Part shown: positions 1-7,144 of the stretch, piece by piece
How the letters are laid out: every line of letters begins with the position of its first letter
Numbering within the stretch: the first letter of the stretch is position 1
Assembly: GCA_964370045.1 (NCBI GenBank)
Contig: CAYJGZ010000026.1
Location: forward strand, 1 to 21,445
DNA length: 21,445 bases
Reading direction: 5' to 3'
Source: JAAYCI01 sp964370045
GTDB taxonomy: Bacteria > Bacillota > Clostridia > Oscillospirales > Ruminococcaceae
Notes under the pieces: generated by a model
What the model saw: only the letters and a program-made list of their open reading frames with translations
What the model was told of the DNA's origin: nothing
Database searches by the model: none
Program-made: the position numbers and the translations under genes

Positions 1-156
1 TTCATAGGCATACCATTCATGTTTTGCATGGGCTGCTGGTTCATAGGCGTACCATTCATGTTTTGCATGGGTTGCTGGTTCATAGGCATACCATTCATGT
101 TTTGCATGGGCTGACCACCCATAGGAGCACCACCCATGTTTTGCATAGGTTGCCCG
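1..156 (-). repeat. 39-nt in-frame tandem repeat (4 units, continuing past the edge)
   Basis: Units are at 1-39, 40-78, 79-117 and a more diverged one at 118-156; a partial relic follows to about 180. The first three differ by only a few bases. Each unit encodes 13 residues of the Met/Gln/Asn-rich linker, so copy-number change keeps the reading frame. Confidence 0.9.
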
Positions 157-290
157 TTCATAGGCTGTTCACCCATGCTTTGGGCAGTCCCTGCCGCTGT
201 GCTTGCGCCTTCGGTAACTGCCGTGCCGCATTTTGGGCAGAACGCCGCCCCCTGCGAAAGCTCTTCCGAACAATTTTTGCAACTTAGCAT
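1..290 (-). CDS. Zinc-ribbon protein with Met/Asn/Gln-rich repeats (5' part; runs off left edge)
   Basis: This is the first 96 codons of a minus-strand gene whose 3' end lies outside the window. The protein starts MLSCKNCSEELSQGAAFCPKCG, giving two CxxC pairs at residues 4-7 and 18-21, the pattern of a short zinc ribbon (zinc-ribbon/DUF4234-like N-termini of Gram-positive membrane proteins). After a short Ala/Thr stretch it becomes a 13-residue tandem repeat rich in Met, Asn, Gln, Gly and Pro (MNGMPMNQQPMQN type). The ATG at 290 is preceded by AGGAG at 301-305 with 10-nt spacing. In related proteins such a ribbon plus flexible linker usually leads to a membrane or effector domain, which cannot be seen here. 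The upstream gap holds a mobile hairpin element, so any native promoter is displaced or lies further up. Function unknown; the ribbon call is firm, the rest is description. Confidence 0.8.
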   Translation of the reverse strand, partial: MLSCKNCSEELSQGAAFCPKCGTAVTEGASTAAGTAQSMGEQPMNGQPMQNMGGAPMGGQPMQNMNGMPMNQQPMQNMNGTPMNQQPMQNMNGMPM

Positions 291-343
291 ATCAAAAAAT
301 CTCCTATTCGGTGTATCCGTAGTAAAGATTTATCCGTCACTTT

Positions 344-562
344 GAGAGTGGACACATAGAGGTGATTAAGTTTTTGCTATATCCTCCCTTTCCGGAAGAA
401 CCTAACAAGGCACAAGTAGTATTTGCTACGCAAATCTCCACTCTTAAAGCCTTGTCAGAACCTTGATATGGCTGTTTAATTAAATTATCCATCCATATGA
501 GGGGGGGATATAGCGCCTTCTTCTCGCACCTAACGTATTATAAATCACCGCGTTTGGACACT
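344..562. mobile_element. Hairpin (MITE-like) element, copy A, with internal insert
   Basis: Non-coding inverted-repeat element. The left arm runs through GAGAGTGGACACAT, then GGTGATT (about 361-367), then GCTATATCC (376-384). The right arm mirrors it with GGATATAGC (506-514), AATCACC (about 543-549) and TTGGACACTT. The element is flanked by the direct repeat TCCGTCACTTT at 333-343 and 563-573, a likely target-site duplication. The central loop holds about 120 bp not present in the other copies, with its own inverted repeat (402-411 against 449-458). Its arms match copy B (10202-10314) in inverted orientation. No open reading frame is credible inside. The duplicated bases include the stop codon of the glycosyltransferase gene. 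Confidence 0.75.
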
Positions 563-566
563 TCCG

Positions 567-1331
567 TCACTTTAGCTTAAATCCCCACTTGCAAAAGTAC
601 CTAAACATGCTTTTCGCCTGCCACACAAACTGCCTCATGTTGCCGTGCGCCTTGCGTTGCCACTCGTGCACCACCGTTACATGTGGCAGGTACACGGCCC
701 TGCCAAAGCGCAGTGCCTTTTGGGTGATGTCCGCATCCTCCACGTACATGAAGTACTTTTCGTCAAAGCCGCCCATCTTTTTGAAAACATTCGTTCGTAT
801 TAGAAAGAATGACCCGCTGCAAAACTGCACGTCGGTTGGCTTTGCGAGGTCCTCGTCCTGCATGAGGTAGTGTCGCTCGTACTTTTTGAGAAATTTCAGC
901 GAAAACTGCCGTGCCAACAGCGGCAACAGCGCCGGGCGCCGCTTTGCAAGGAGCTGCTCCTGTCCATTTGGAAAAACAAGGTGCGGCGTGGTGATGACAA
1001 CATCCGGGTTTTTGTCCATCCAGTCGGCCATGGCATTTAGTGCGTCATCGTTCAGCAGTATGTCGGGGTTCACCACCGCATGGTATCGGCTGTTCAAAAG
1101 CGGCAGAACCACATTGTGCCCACTGCCGTAGCCTTTGTTTTGCTTTTGAGGTAGCACAACTACCTCTTTTGGCGGCTCGTTCTCGCACAGCTTTTTAAGT
1201 GCATCGTCGGGCGAGGCGTTGTCCACAAGGTATATGCAGCTGTCCTTTGTGTGTGCGCAAAGGCTCTTTATGCAGTTCAGCGTTTCTTCGGGGCTACCGT
1301 ACATCACAACGGATGCGCTGATACGTGGCAT
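567..1331 (-). CDS. Glycosyltransferase family 2 (rhamnosyltransferase-like)
   Basis: Predicted cytoplasmic or membrane-associated transferase that moves a sugar from a nucleotide-sugar donor to a cell-surface glycan acceptor. Counting from the ATG at 1331 (254 residues), the GT-A features are VDNAS at 36-40, NKGYGSGHN at 65-73, an NPD at 88-90 standing in for the usual DxD metal site, GGFDEKYFMYVEDAD at 187-201 with the acidic pair typical of the family, and HEWQR at 222-226. The layout resembles WbbL/RfbF-type rhamnosyltransferases; the actual donor cannot be told. An in-frame GTG at 1346 would add five residues, but a GGGGGTG ribosome binding site fits the ATG better. The gene starts 24 nt after the S41 gene stops and is probably cotranscribed with it. 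The stop codon lies in a duplicated insertion site of the adjacent hairpin element. Confidence 0.85.
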   Translation of the reverse strand: MPRISASVVMYGSPEETLNCIKSLCAHTKDSCIYLVDNASPDDALKKLCENEPPKEVVVLPQKQNKGYGSGHNVVLPLLNSRYHAVVNPDILLNDDALNAMADWMDKNPDVVITTPHLVFPNGQEQLLAKRRPALLPLLARQFSLKFLKKYERHYLMQDEDLAKPTDVQFCSGSFFLIRTNVFKKMGGFDEKYFMYVEDADITQKALRFGRAVYLPHVTVVHEWQRKAHGNMRQFVWQAKSMFRYFCKWGFKLK

Positions 1332-1355
1332 TATACGCACCCCCACTTTGTCATG

Positions 1356-2816
1356 TTACTCATCCTCCGTGCCACTGTCGTCGCTTACGGAGGCGCTACT
1401 GTCCTCGTCAGCAGAGGTACTTGCACTGCTGTCCTCGTCATCCTCGCTTGTAGAGGCACTTGTACTGCTGTCATCGCTTGTACTTGTGGAGGTGCTCGCA
1501 CTGCTGTCATCACTTGTAGAGGTGCTCGCACTGCTGTCGTCTGTCGTAGAGGTGGTATCGGAGGTTGCGGGCACCATCTCGCCCGTGATGGCCTCGCCCG
1601 GGTCCTGCCCAAGCTCACGCACCATGGAGCGCAATACCTCAAAGCCACGCAGTATTTGTGAGTCGGACTGTGGGTTTGGCGTTATAAGTTGTAGTGCGCC
1701 CACATCGCCGCCCACCGTTTCCACATCCGGCACAAGCCCCTCAACGTCAAACGTCTCGTCCGCACCCGTCCACAGCACCGAGTCGGTTACTACAACGGCA
1801 GAGCCGTCGGGCAGGCGGAAGGGGGAGGTCTGGTAGGTTCCGTGTCCCTTTGTTTGCGTGCCCACTATCTGGCCGCCAGCCAAATCACGTATGCTCACCG
1901 CAAACAGCTCCGCCGCAGCGGATGTTTCGCCGTTTACCAGCACCGCCATGGGCAGACCCAGCTCATTTTCATCGCTTGTGGCACGCACCCTGCGCACACC
2001 GTTTAGCCCCTCGCTTTGCGCTATTGTGCCTATGGGGCAAATCATGTCTATAATGTCGTACGCATCCGAAAAACTTCCCTCCGAGTTGCCCCTGACATCA
2101 AACAGGATGCCCTTCACTTCAAGGTTTCTCGCCGTGCGAATGGCCGCATCAAACTCGGAGAATGTCCTATCCGTAAATTCCGAAATGCGAATATACGCAT
2201 AATCGCTGAGGTATATGCTTTCCACGGTGGGCGCTGTGTACTCTATGCGCTGAACCGAAAAGCTCTCCTCCTCCGAAAGGTTGTAAAGGCACACAAGCTT
2301 AATCTCCGTGCCCGGCTCGCCCCACAAAAGGTTGTTCAGCTCGCTTATCGAGGGAATAAGCTCTGCGGATATGCCGTCCACCGCATCAATAACGCCGCCT
2401 GCACGCACACCTGCACGCTCGGCAGGAGAGCCCTCGTACACACGGGCAATGCTAAAGCGGCCGTCCGTCTCACGCACCACCTCTATACCAATGCCCATGA
2501 TGCGCCCTTCTTGCATGTCCATCATGCGGGCGTATTCATCCGCTGTGTAGTATACGCTGTACTCATCGCCTATTCCGTTTATGTAGCCCTCCGCCATCAG
2601 GTCAAAAAGGTGGTCGTCGTCTATGTCTCCATAGTAGTTGCTGCGGACATAGTTGTCTATTTCCGCAAGCTTTGAGTACTGTGTTTGCAGCTGTGTCACC
2701 GAGCTTACCGTCTGCTCAAAGCGGTTCATCGAAACAAGCCATGTTATGGAAAAGGTCACCGTCATGGCAATAAGCATAATGGCAAGCGAAACGCTTACCG
2801 GTAGTTTTTTGTTCAT
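1356..2816 (-). CDS. S41-family (CtpA-like) PDZ peptidase homologue, probably catalytically dead
   Basis: 486 residues. Residues 8-29 form one N-terminal membrane segment, with the rest outside the cell. A PDZ domain covers about 105-195 (GIGIEVV, then GSPAERAGVRAGGVIDAVDG). The S41 core follows: ILFDVRGNSEG at 237-247 and VLVNGETSAAAELFA at 292-306. Active C-terminal processing peptidases read TASASE or SASAAE here, with Ser as nucleophile, and later GKG with the catalytic Lys. By alignment on the flanking N and E residues, the nucleophile position is Ala300 (a Ser sits one place earlier, 299) and the Lys position is His325 (TKGHG). The C-terminal 65 or so residues are a low-complexity Ser/Thr/Asp/Glu tail. 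GGAGG precedes the ATG closely. The gene follows ftsX by 164 bp, as S41 genes often do in Firmicutes. A scaffold or regulatory role is inferred from the missing dyad; weak activity with a shifted Ser is not excluded. Confidence 0.85.
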   Translation of the reverse strand: MNKKLPVSVSLAIMLIAMTVTFSITWLVSMNRFEQTVSSVTQLQTQYSKLAEIDNYVRSNYYGDIDDDHLFDLMAEGYINGIGDEYSVYYTADEYARMMDMQEGRIMGIGIEVVRETDGRFSIARVYEGSPAERAGVRAGGVIDAVDGISAELIPSISELNNLLWGEPGTEIKLVCLYNLSEEESFSVQRIEYTAPTVESIYLSDYAYIRISEFTDRTFSEFDAAIRTARNLEVKGILFDVRGNSEGSFSDAYDIIDMICPIGTIAQSEGLNGVRRVRATSDENELGLPMAVLVNGETSAAAELFAVSIRDLAGGQIVGTQTKGHGTYQTSPFRLPDGSAVVVTDSVLWTGADETFDVEGLVPDVETVGGDVGALQLITPNPQSDSQILRGFEVLRSMVRELGQDPGEAITGEMVPATSDTTSTTDDSSASTSTSDDSSASTSTSTSDDSSTSASTSEDDEDSSASTSADEDSSASVSDDSGTEDE

Positions 2817-2870
2817 ACATCCTCCAAAGAAATGTGCCGATACTACAAGCTTTTTTAGCGAAGCACCTAC

Positions 2871-2899
2871 AAAATACAGGCAAAAGCCACCCTGTGCAA
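2871..2899 (-). promoter_or_regulatory. Predicted sigma-A promoter for the S41 homologue
   Basis: On the minus strand, TTGCAC (2894-2899) is separated by exactly 17 nt from TATTTT (2871-2876), about 55 nt upstream of the ATG. It lies in the 164-bp gap after ftsX, so the S41-glycosyltransferase pair may be transcribed separately from ftsEX. Confidence 0.45.
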
Positions 2900-2980
2900 T
2901 GCGTAAGATGTCCGCACAAATGATAGCCTACTTTTGTGGCGCAAATGTGAACTTTGCACAAAGCTGTGCTGTGTGGCACT

Positions 2981-3874
2981 TTACACTTTCAGGTGCTTGC
3001 GCACGTTGAAGCTTGTGCCGACGCCGCCCACAAATGCCCCCGCCGCAACGGCGGCAAGCACAATGTACAGCCATATTTCGCTAAGCGAGTATATGCGGCT
3101 TATGATGCCCAGCACCCACACGCTGGTCATATCCATAAGGAAGGAGTGCACAAGGTAGTAGCCGCCGCATATTATGCCGCCGCTCAAAAGCCCTGCCACA
3201 ATGCCCACCGTCATGCCTTCCACAAAGAAGGGCAGGCGGATAAACGCATTCGTCGCACCTACGTACTTCATTATGGATATTTCACGCCTGCGTGCAAACA
3301 CCGTGAGGCTGATGGTGTTGCTGATGATTATCAGCGAGACAAACGCAAGTATCGCCACAAGCCCCCAGCCAAACCACGTGACGGCGCTTTGAATAGTTAC
3401 CATTACCTCTGCAAGGTCCACGGGTGCTTCGGTCTTTTCCACCAGCGGCATCTCCATAAGGCGCTGATTTGTCTCCTGCACAAAGTTTAGGTCCTCCACC
3501 GTCACAAGGTACTTTGCGGGGAATATCAGCTCAAAGCCGTCCAGCATGTTTTCGTCCAGCATACTCTCCATATCAAGGAAGGCCTGCTCTTTGGATATAA
3601 AGGTGGTGCTCGCCACGTTGCTTATGGCGAGTATTTCAGCCTCCATTGCGGCGGCGGTGGCGTCGTCCACCTCCGGCAACAAAAACACGTGTATCTCGTT
3701 TTGGTCGCTTAGGTAATCCACCACACGGTTTACGTTTACTGTCAAAAGTGCGGCGATGCCCGTGATGATGAAACATGCGGTAAGCACGCCTATGCACGCA
3801 AATGTCATAAGGCGGTTTGTGCCCATGTTTTTAAGCCCCTGCTTTATAAGGTGGCGCAGACTACTTATCCTCAA
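2981..3874 (-). CDS. ftsX: Cell division protein FtsX (ABC transporter-like permease)
   Basis: 297 residues. It is the membrane partner of FtsE; the complex uses ATP-driven conformational change to control peptidoglycan hydrolases at the division site or during sporulation. Four membrane segments are visible at about 22-47, 165-192, 215-240 and 265-288, with the FtsX extracellular domain between the first two (about 50-160, including EIHVFL and FISKEQAF). The cytoplasmic coupling region ARRREISIMKYVGAT is present. The start is a TTG at 3874 overlapping the ftsE stop (TTGA), with a purine-rich site (GAGGGGG) upstream, implying translational coupling. In many Firmicutes an M23 (EnvC/PcsB-like) hydrolase gene follows; here the next gene is the S41 homologue. 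Confidence 0.93.
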   Translation of the reverse strand: MRISSLRHLIKQGLKNMGTNRLMTFACIGVLTACFIITGIAALLTVNVNRVVDYLSDQNEIHVFLLPEVDDATAAAMEAEILAISNVASTTFISKEQAFLDMESMLDENMLDGFELIFPAKYLVTVEDLNFVQETNQRLMEMPLVEKTEAPVDLAEVMVTIQSAVTWFGWGLVAILAFVSLIIISNTISLTVFARRREISIMKYVGATNAFIRLPFFVEGMTVGIVAGLLSGGIICGGYYLVHSFLMDMTSVWVLGIISRIYSLSEIWLYIVLAAVAAGAFVGGVGTSFNVRKHLKV

Positions 3875-4593
3875 AACAAATCGCCCCCTCTCGGCTGGAT
3901 GTTATCCTCCACAACATTGCCCTGCTCTATTGTGATAATGCGCTCCGAAAAGCGCTGTGCCAGCTCGTGCTCGTGCGTAACCACCACAACGGTAGTGCCC
4001 ACCATGTTTATCGCCTTCAAAAGCTCCATAATCTCCACCGAAAGCTCGGGGTCGATGTTGCCGGTGGGCTCGTCCGCTATTATGATGGGTGGCGAGTGCA
4101 CCAGCGCCCTTGCCAGCGCCACACGCTGCTGCTCGCCGCCCGAAAGCTCGTCCGGGTAGCTGCGTGCCTTGGAGGCAAGGCCGACAAGGTTCAGAACATA
4201 CGGCACTCTCTTTTTAATGGAGCGCTCGGGGATGTTTGTAACACGCATGGCAAACGCCACGTTTTCAAACGCCGTCATGCTGGGGATAAGCCTAAAGTCC
4301 TGAAACACAACACCCAGCCCACGGCGAAGGTAGGGAATATCCCTGCGCCTTATGCGCGAAAGGTCCCTGCCGCCCACCACGATTTTGCCCGAGGTCGCTT
4401 CCTCCTCCCGCAAAATAAGCTTGAGAAAGGTGCTCTTACCTGCGCCCGAATGCCCCAGCACAAAAACAAACTCACCCTTGCGAATTTCAAGGTTTACATC
4501 CTTCAGCGCCACATGCCCGCCGGGGTAAACCTTTCTCACCTTTTGCATACTTATCATGACGGAGCTGTCCGCTATAATAGTCTTTTTAGCCAT
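3871..4593 (-). CDS. ftsE: Cell division ATP-binding protein FtsE
   Basis: 240 residues, close to the usual 228 with a slightly longer N-terminus. It is a complete ABC ATPase: Walker A GHSGAGKST at 47-55, Q-loop Q98, signature LSGGEQQR at 150-157, Walker B IIIADEP at 170-176, H-loop His207. The FtsE-typical stretch around VFQDFRLIPSMTAFENVAFAM is present. It powers FtsX at the inner face of the membrane. The ATG at 4593 follows GTGAGG at a somewhat long spacing; the Met at residue 13 is a less likely alternative start. It is the first gene of the ftsEX unit, and overlaps ftsX by 4 nt. Confidence 0.95.
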   Translation of the reverse strand: MAKKTIIADSSVMISMQKVRKVYPGGHVALKDVNLEIRKGEFVFVLGHSGAGKSTFLKLILREEEATSGKIVVGGRDLSRIRRRDIPYLRRGLGVVFQDFRLIPSMTAFENVAFAMRVTNIPERSIKKRVPYVLNLVGLASKARSYPDELSGGEQQRVALARALVHSPPIIIADEPTGNIDPELSVEIMELLKAINMVGTTVVVVTHEHELAQRFSERIITIEQGNVVEDNIQPRGGDLF

Positions 4594-4645
4594 TACTTAA
4601 AAAACCTCACTGTCAAAAGTTACTTTTGTACGTTTGTGGTAACGC

Positions 4646-4659
4646 TGCACACGTGTGCA
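4646..4659. promoter_or_regulatory. 14-bp perfect palindrome at the ftsE promoter
   Basis: TGCACACGTGTGCA is a perfect palindrome that touches the predicted -10 box and covers the likely transcription start of ftsEX. Its position suits a repressor site for a dimeric regulator. No regulator is identified. Confidence 0.4.
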
Positions 4660-4686
4660 TATATTTTCATCGAATGAAAACAGCAA
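4658..4686 (-). promoter_or_regulatory. Predicted sigma-A promoter for ftsEX
   Basis: On the minus strand, TTGCTG (4681-4686) and TATATG (4658-4663) are separated by 17 nt, about 65 nt upstream of the ftsE ATG. A second AT-rich inverted repeat, TATACT-N5-AGTATA, lies upstream at 4719-4735. Confidence 0.45.
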
Positions 4687-4751
4687 AACAGCCACACGGG
4701 ATACACATCCGATGGCTTTATACTCCTTTAGTATAGAACAAGCTCACTTTT

Positions 4752-4793
4752 CAAAAAAAGCAACAAAATAGACTGCCGCACAAAGCGACAGCC
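4752..4793 (-). terminator. Possible rho-independent terminator after the CdaR-type regulator
   Basis: Read on the minus strand, CTGTCGC-TTTGT-GCGGCAG forms a 7-bp stem (one G-U pair) at 4773-4791, starting 29 nt past the stop codon. A T-rich stretch follows, ending in seven T's at 4753-4759. The T run is offset by about 13 nt from the stem, which lowers confidence. Confidence 0.5.
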
Positions 4794-4820
4794 TTATAAT
4801 AACACGCATTGACATATTTA

Positions 4821-5906
4821 TCAATATTTGGATGGATTTGAGCTGAGATACTTTTTCACCATGAGCGCAACTTTGAAGATTATCGCATCGTCAAACTCAC
4901 GCAGGTCAAGCCCTGTGAGCTTTTTGATTTTTTCAAGGCGGTACACCAGCGTGTTGCGGTGCACAAACAGCCCACGGGAGGTCTCGGAGACATTAAGGTT
5001 GTTTTCAAAAAAGCGCTTGATGGTAAACAGCGTCTCCTCGTCAAGGCTGTCTATGCTGCCCTGGTTGAACACCTCCCGCAAAAACATCTCGCACAGCGTG
5101 GTGGGCAGCTGGTAGATAAGCCGTGCAATGCCAAGGTGGTTGTAGTTTATTATGTTGCGGTCGTTGTCGAAAAACTTGCCCACTTCCAGCGCAATTTGAG
5201 ACTCTTTGAAGCTTGCCGCCAAGTCCTTTATGTTCATAATAGGCGTGCCTATGCCCACAAGTGCCTTTATGTAGTGCTCGCCGTTCAGCGTGTCTATGAT
5301 GGAGGCCGCCAAGTTTTCAAGGTCTTTTTCGTCTATGCCACGGCGCATTTCCTTCACAAGCACCGTGTCGTTTTCGCTCACATTAAATATAAAGTCCTTC
5401 TGCTTGTCGGGGAAAAGCCCCGATACAACATCAAAGGCGGATATGTCCGTGCCGCTAACCACCCGAATGAGAAGCACCACCCGCATAACATCGGTGGCAA
5501 AGTGAAGCTCCCTCGCCTTTGCAAAAATATCGCCCGGCAGTATGTTTTCCAAAACAACGTTCTTCACAAAGTTGGACTTGTCAAACTTTTCGTCGTGGTA
5601 TTGCAGTATGCTCTGCAAGCTCACCGCCAGCATGTTCGCAAAGCGCTGCGAGTCCTCTCCGGTGCCCTGCACAAATGCGGCGTACTCGTCTCGCATACCC
5701 ACCGTGAACGAATAATAGCTCGCCCCGCCGTGAACAAAGCCGTCGTTCGACATCATCATAGGCTCTGCCACACCCTGGTGCACCTCGCCCACACGTGCCA
5801 CGTCGGTACAAGCCACCACAATGCCTGCCTCGTCCACAACACCGGCAGTGTTCCCTATGGGGTTTTTCATCTGGTGTATCACGCTTTGGAAAACTCTATT
5901 GGCCAT
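4821..5906 (-). CDS. CdaR/PucR-family transcriptional regulator
   Basis: 361 residues. The C-terminus (about 290-352) is the PucR-type helix-turn-helix: LFTIKRFFENNLNVSETSRGLFVHRNTLVYRLEKI, with the family's HRNTLxYRLxKI recognition helix and the following LTGLDLREFDDAI segment. The N-terminal 130 residues look like the putative sugar-diacid recognition domain (VVDEAGIVVACTDVARVGEVHQG), and the centre fits the GGDEF-like/CdaR middle domain. Such proteins activate genes for use of sugar acids or purines, but the ligand here is unknown, and no obvious catabolic target gene is adjacent. AGGAGG sits 5 nt before the ATG. It has its own promoter (5996-6024) and a palindrome in its leader that could be an autoregulatory site. 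Confidence 0.85.
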   Translation of the reverse strand: MANRVFQSVIHQMKNPIGNTAGVVDEAGIVVACTDVARVGEVHQGVAEPMMMSNDGFVHGGASYYSFTVGMRDEYAAFVQGTGEDSQRFANMLAVSLQSILQYHDEKFDKSNFVKNVVLENILPGDIFAKARELHFATDVMRVVLLIRVVSGTDISAFDVVSGLFPDKQKDFIFNVSENDTVLVKEMRRGIDEKDLENLAASIIDTLNGEHYIKALVGIGTPIMNIKDLAASFKESQIALEVGKFFDNDRNIINYNHLGIARLIYQLPTTLCEMFLREVFNQGSIDSLDEETLFTIKRFFENNLNVSETSRGLFVHRNTLVYRLEKIKKLTGLDLREFDDAIIFKVALMVKKYLSSNPSKY

Positions 5907-5955
5907 AACATCCTCCTAATTACGCCTTAAAGAAAGCTCAAAGCGCACCAATGCT

Positions 5956-5975
5956 CTTTGTGAGGGTTCACAAAG
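5956..5975. promoter_or_regulatory. Operator-like 20-bp palindrome upstream of the CdaR-type gene
   Basis: CTTTGTGAGGGTTCACAAAG has perfect 8-bp arms around a 4-bp centre. It lies 50 nt before the start codon and about 20 nt downstream of the predicted -10 box. Its place fits a roadblock or autoregulatory operator; as RNA it could also form a hairpin. Confidence 0.45.
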
Positions 5976-5995
5976 ATAAATATCTCGATGTATCT

Positions 5996-6024
5996 ATATT
6001 ACACAATCCGTATGGCTTTTGCAA
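5996..6024 (-). promoter_or_regulatory. Predicted promoter for the CdaR-type regulator
   Basis: On the minus strand, TTGCAA (6019-6024), a 17-nt spacer and TAATAT (5996-6001) preceded by TGTG. The rest of the 5907-6307 gap is AT-rich divergent leader DNA with no other gene that I can support. Confidence 0.5.
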
Positions 6025-6140
6025 CAGTTTTTAACAAAATACACAAATAAACTTTGTCTATTTTTATTTTAGCTTTATTTCGATAAAATAATCAGTAGCC
6101 AAAATCATCTGCTACATTCAAAAAATGCCCCTGCAAGTGT

Positions 6141-6169
6141 TTGCATCATGGGTGAAATTTAGGTATAAT
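6141..6169 (+). promoter_or_regulatory. Predicted sigma-A promoter for the pyridoxamine kinase-trmL pair
   Basis: TTGCAT (6141-6146), exactly 17 nt, then consensus TATAAT (6164-6169). It gives a leader of roughly 130 nt before the kinase start; the leader shows no recognised riboswitch. Confidence 0.65.
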
Positions 6170-6307
6170 AACTTTTAGTTTTATTATGGTATTAGCTATG
6201 CCTGTGCCTTGTAAACAGCATGGTTCGGCATGTTTTCAGGCGGTTTCGCCGCTCTGCTTTGCGCAAAAAACAAGCGCTCATACGCACAGAATAGGAGATT
6301 TTGCAAA

Positions 6308-7144
6308 ATGTCAAAGCCCAAAAGAGTGCTGTGCATAATGGACCACTCGTCCGTAGGACGCAGTAGCCTTGGGGTGGTGTCGCCCGTTCTTTCGGCGTGC
6401 GGCGTGCAGGCGTGTATGCTGCCCACCGCTCTTTTTTCCACCCACACAGGCGGTTTTGGCAGGGTGCGCCGCCGTGACGAGGCCATCTTTGGCATGGGTG
6501 CATTGCAGCATTTCATGGCGCAGGAGATAGATTTCGACGCCATATACGTGGGCTACCTGTGCAGTGAGGCGCAGTTTGCGCTGGCGGGGGATGCGCTTAG
6601 CTGCTGGCCTCGTGCGCTGCACCTTGTGGACCCTGCCCTTGGGGATAATGGCAAGGCATACAGCGGTATCAGCGATGATATGGCAAGGCACATGCGCCTT
6701 TTGTGCACAGGTGCGGACATAATAACGCCCAACTTCACCGAGAGTGCGCTTTTGATAGGGGATGAGCCGAGCGCACAGCCCATCAGCGATGCAGAGCTTG
6801 CAAAGCGTATGGAGAGGCTATGTGCAGGCAGGAGCGTCGTGGTGACGAGTGTTCCGCGCGAGGGGGAGGAGCTGAGTGTTTGCGGCAGTGAAGCGGACGG
6901 CGAGCGCCCCTTTTCGTTCACGGTGCCACGCATTGCGCAAAGCTACCCCGGCACGGGGGATTTGTTTGCGGCGGCGCTGTGCGGCCTGTTGCTACGCGAA
7001 AAGCCGCTTGCCAAAGCGGCCGAGGTGGCGGCGCAGTTTGTGACAGCGGCGGTGAAGTCCACCTTTGAGGGGGAGGGCGAGGTGCGCCACGGCGTTTGGT
7101 TTGAGCAGCACCTGCACCTTTTGTGGCAAGAGGTGAGCGAATGA
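6308..7144 (+). CDS. Pyridoxamine/pyridoxal kinase (PfkB/ribokinase superfamily)
   Basis: 278 residues. It phosphorylates pyridoxal/pyridoxamine with ATP for vitamin B6 salvage. Family features read along the protein: VLCIMDHSSVGRSSL near the N-terminus, LPTALFSTHTGGF at 38-50, FDAIYVGYL at 76-84, VDPALGDNGKAY at 107-118, ITPNFTESALLIG at 139-151, and the anion-hole/catalytic GTGD at 215-218 in YPGTGDLFAA. This matches the pyridoxamine kinase type common in Clostridia; a HMP kinase role is less likely. The ATG at 6308 has AGGAG at 6294-6298 (9-nt spacing). An in-frame ATG at 6230 lacks a binding site and is rejected. The gene overlaps trmL by ATGA. Confidence 0.87.
   Translation: MSKPKRVLCIMDHSSVGRSSLGVVSPVLSACGVQACMLPTALFSTHTGGFGRVRRRDEAIFGMGALQHFMAQEIDFDAIYVGYLCSEAQFALAGDALSCWPRALHLVDPALGDNGKAYSGISDDMARHMRLLCTGADIITPNFTESALLIGDEPSAQPISDAELAKRMERLCAGRSVVVTSVPREGEELSVCGSEADGERPFSFTVPRIAQSYPGTGDLFAAALCGLLLREKPLAKAAEVAAQFVTAAVKSTFEGEGEVRHGVWFEQHLHLLWQEVSE

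Noticed and set aside
1..156. CRISPR-like array
   Set aside because: The 39-nt units are contiguous with no unique spacers and are in frame within a protein-coding gene.
1219..1836. Plus-strand Ser/Leu-rich frame of 205 codons
   Set aside because: Antisense of the repetitive Ser/Thr/Asp tail of the S41 homologue; no start signals.
4959..5930. Long plus-strand frame (323 codons) opposite the CdaR-type regulator
   Set aside because: Antisense shadow with a His/Val/Lys-rich, non-protein-like composition; the minus-strand gene has a full domain structure and a good ribosome binding site.
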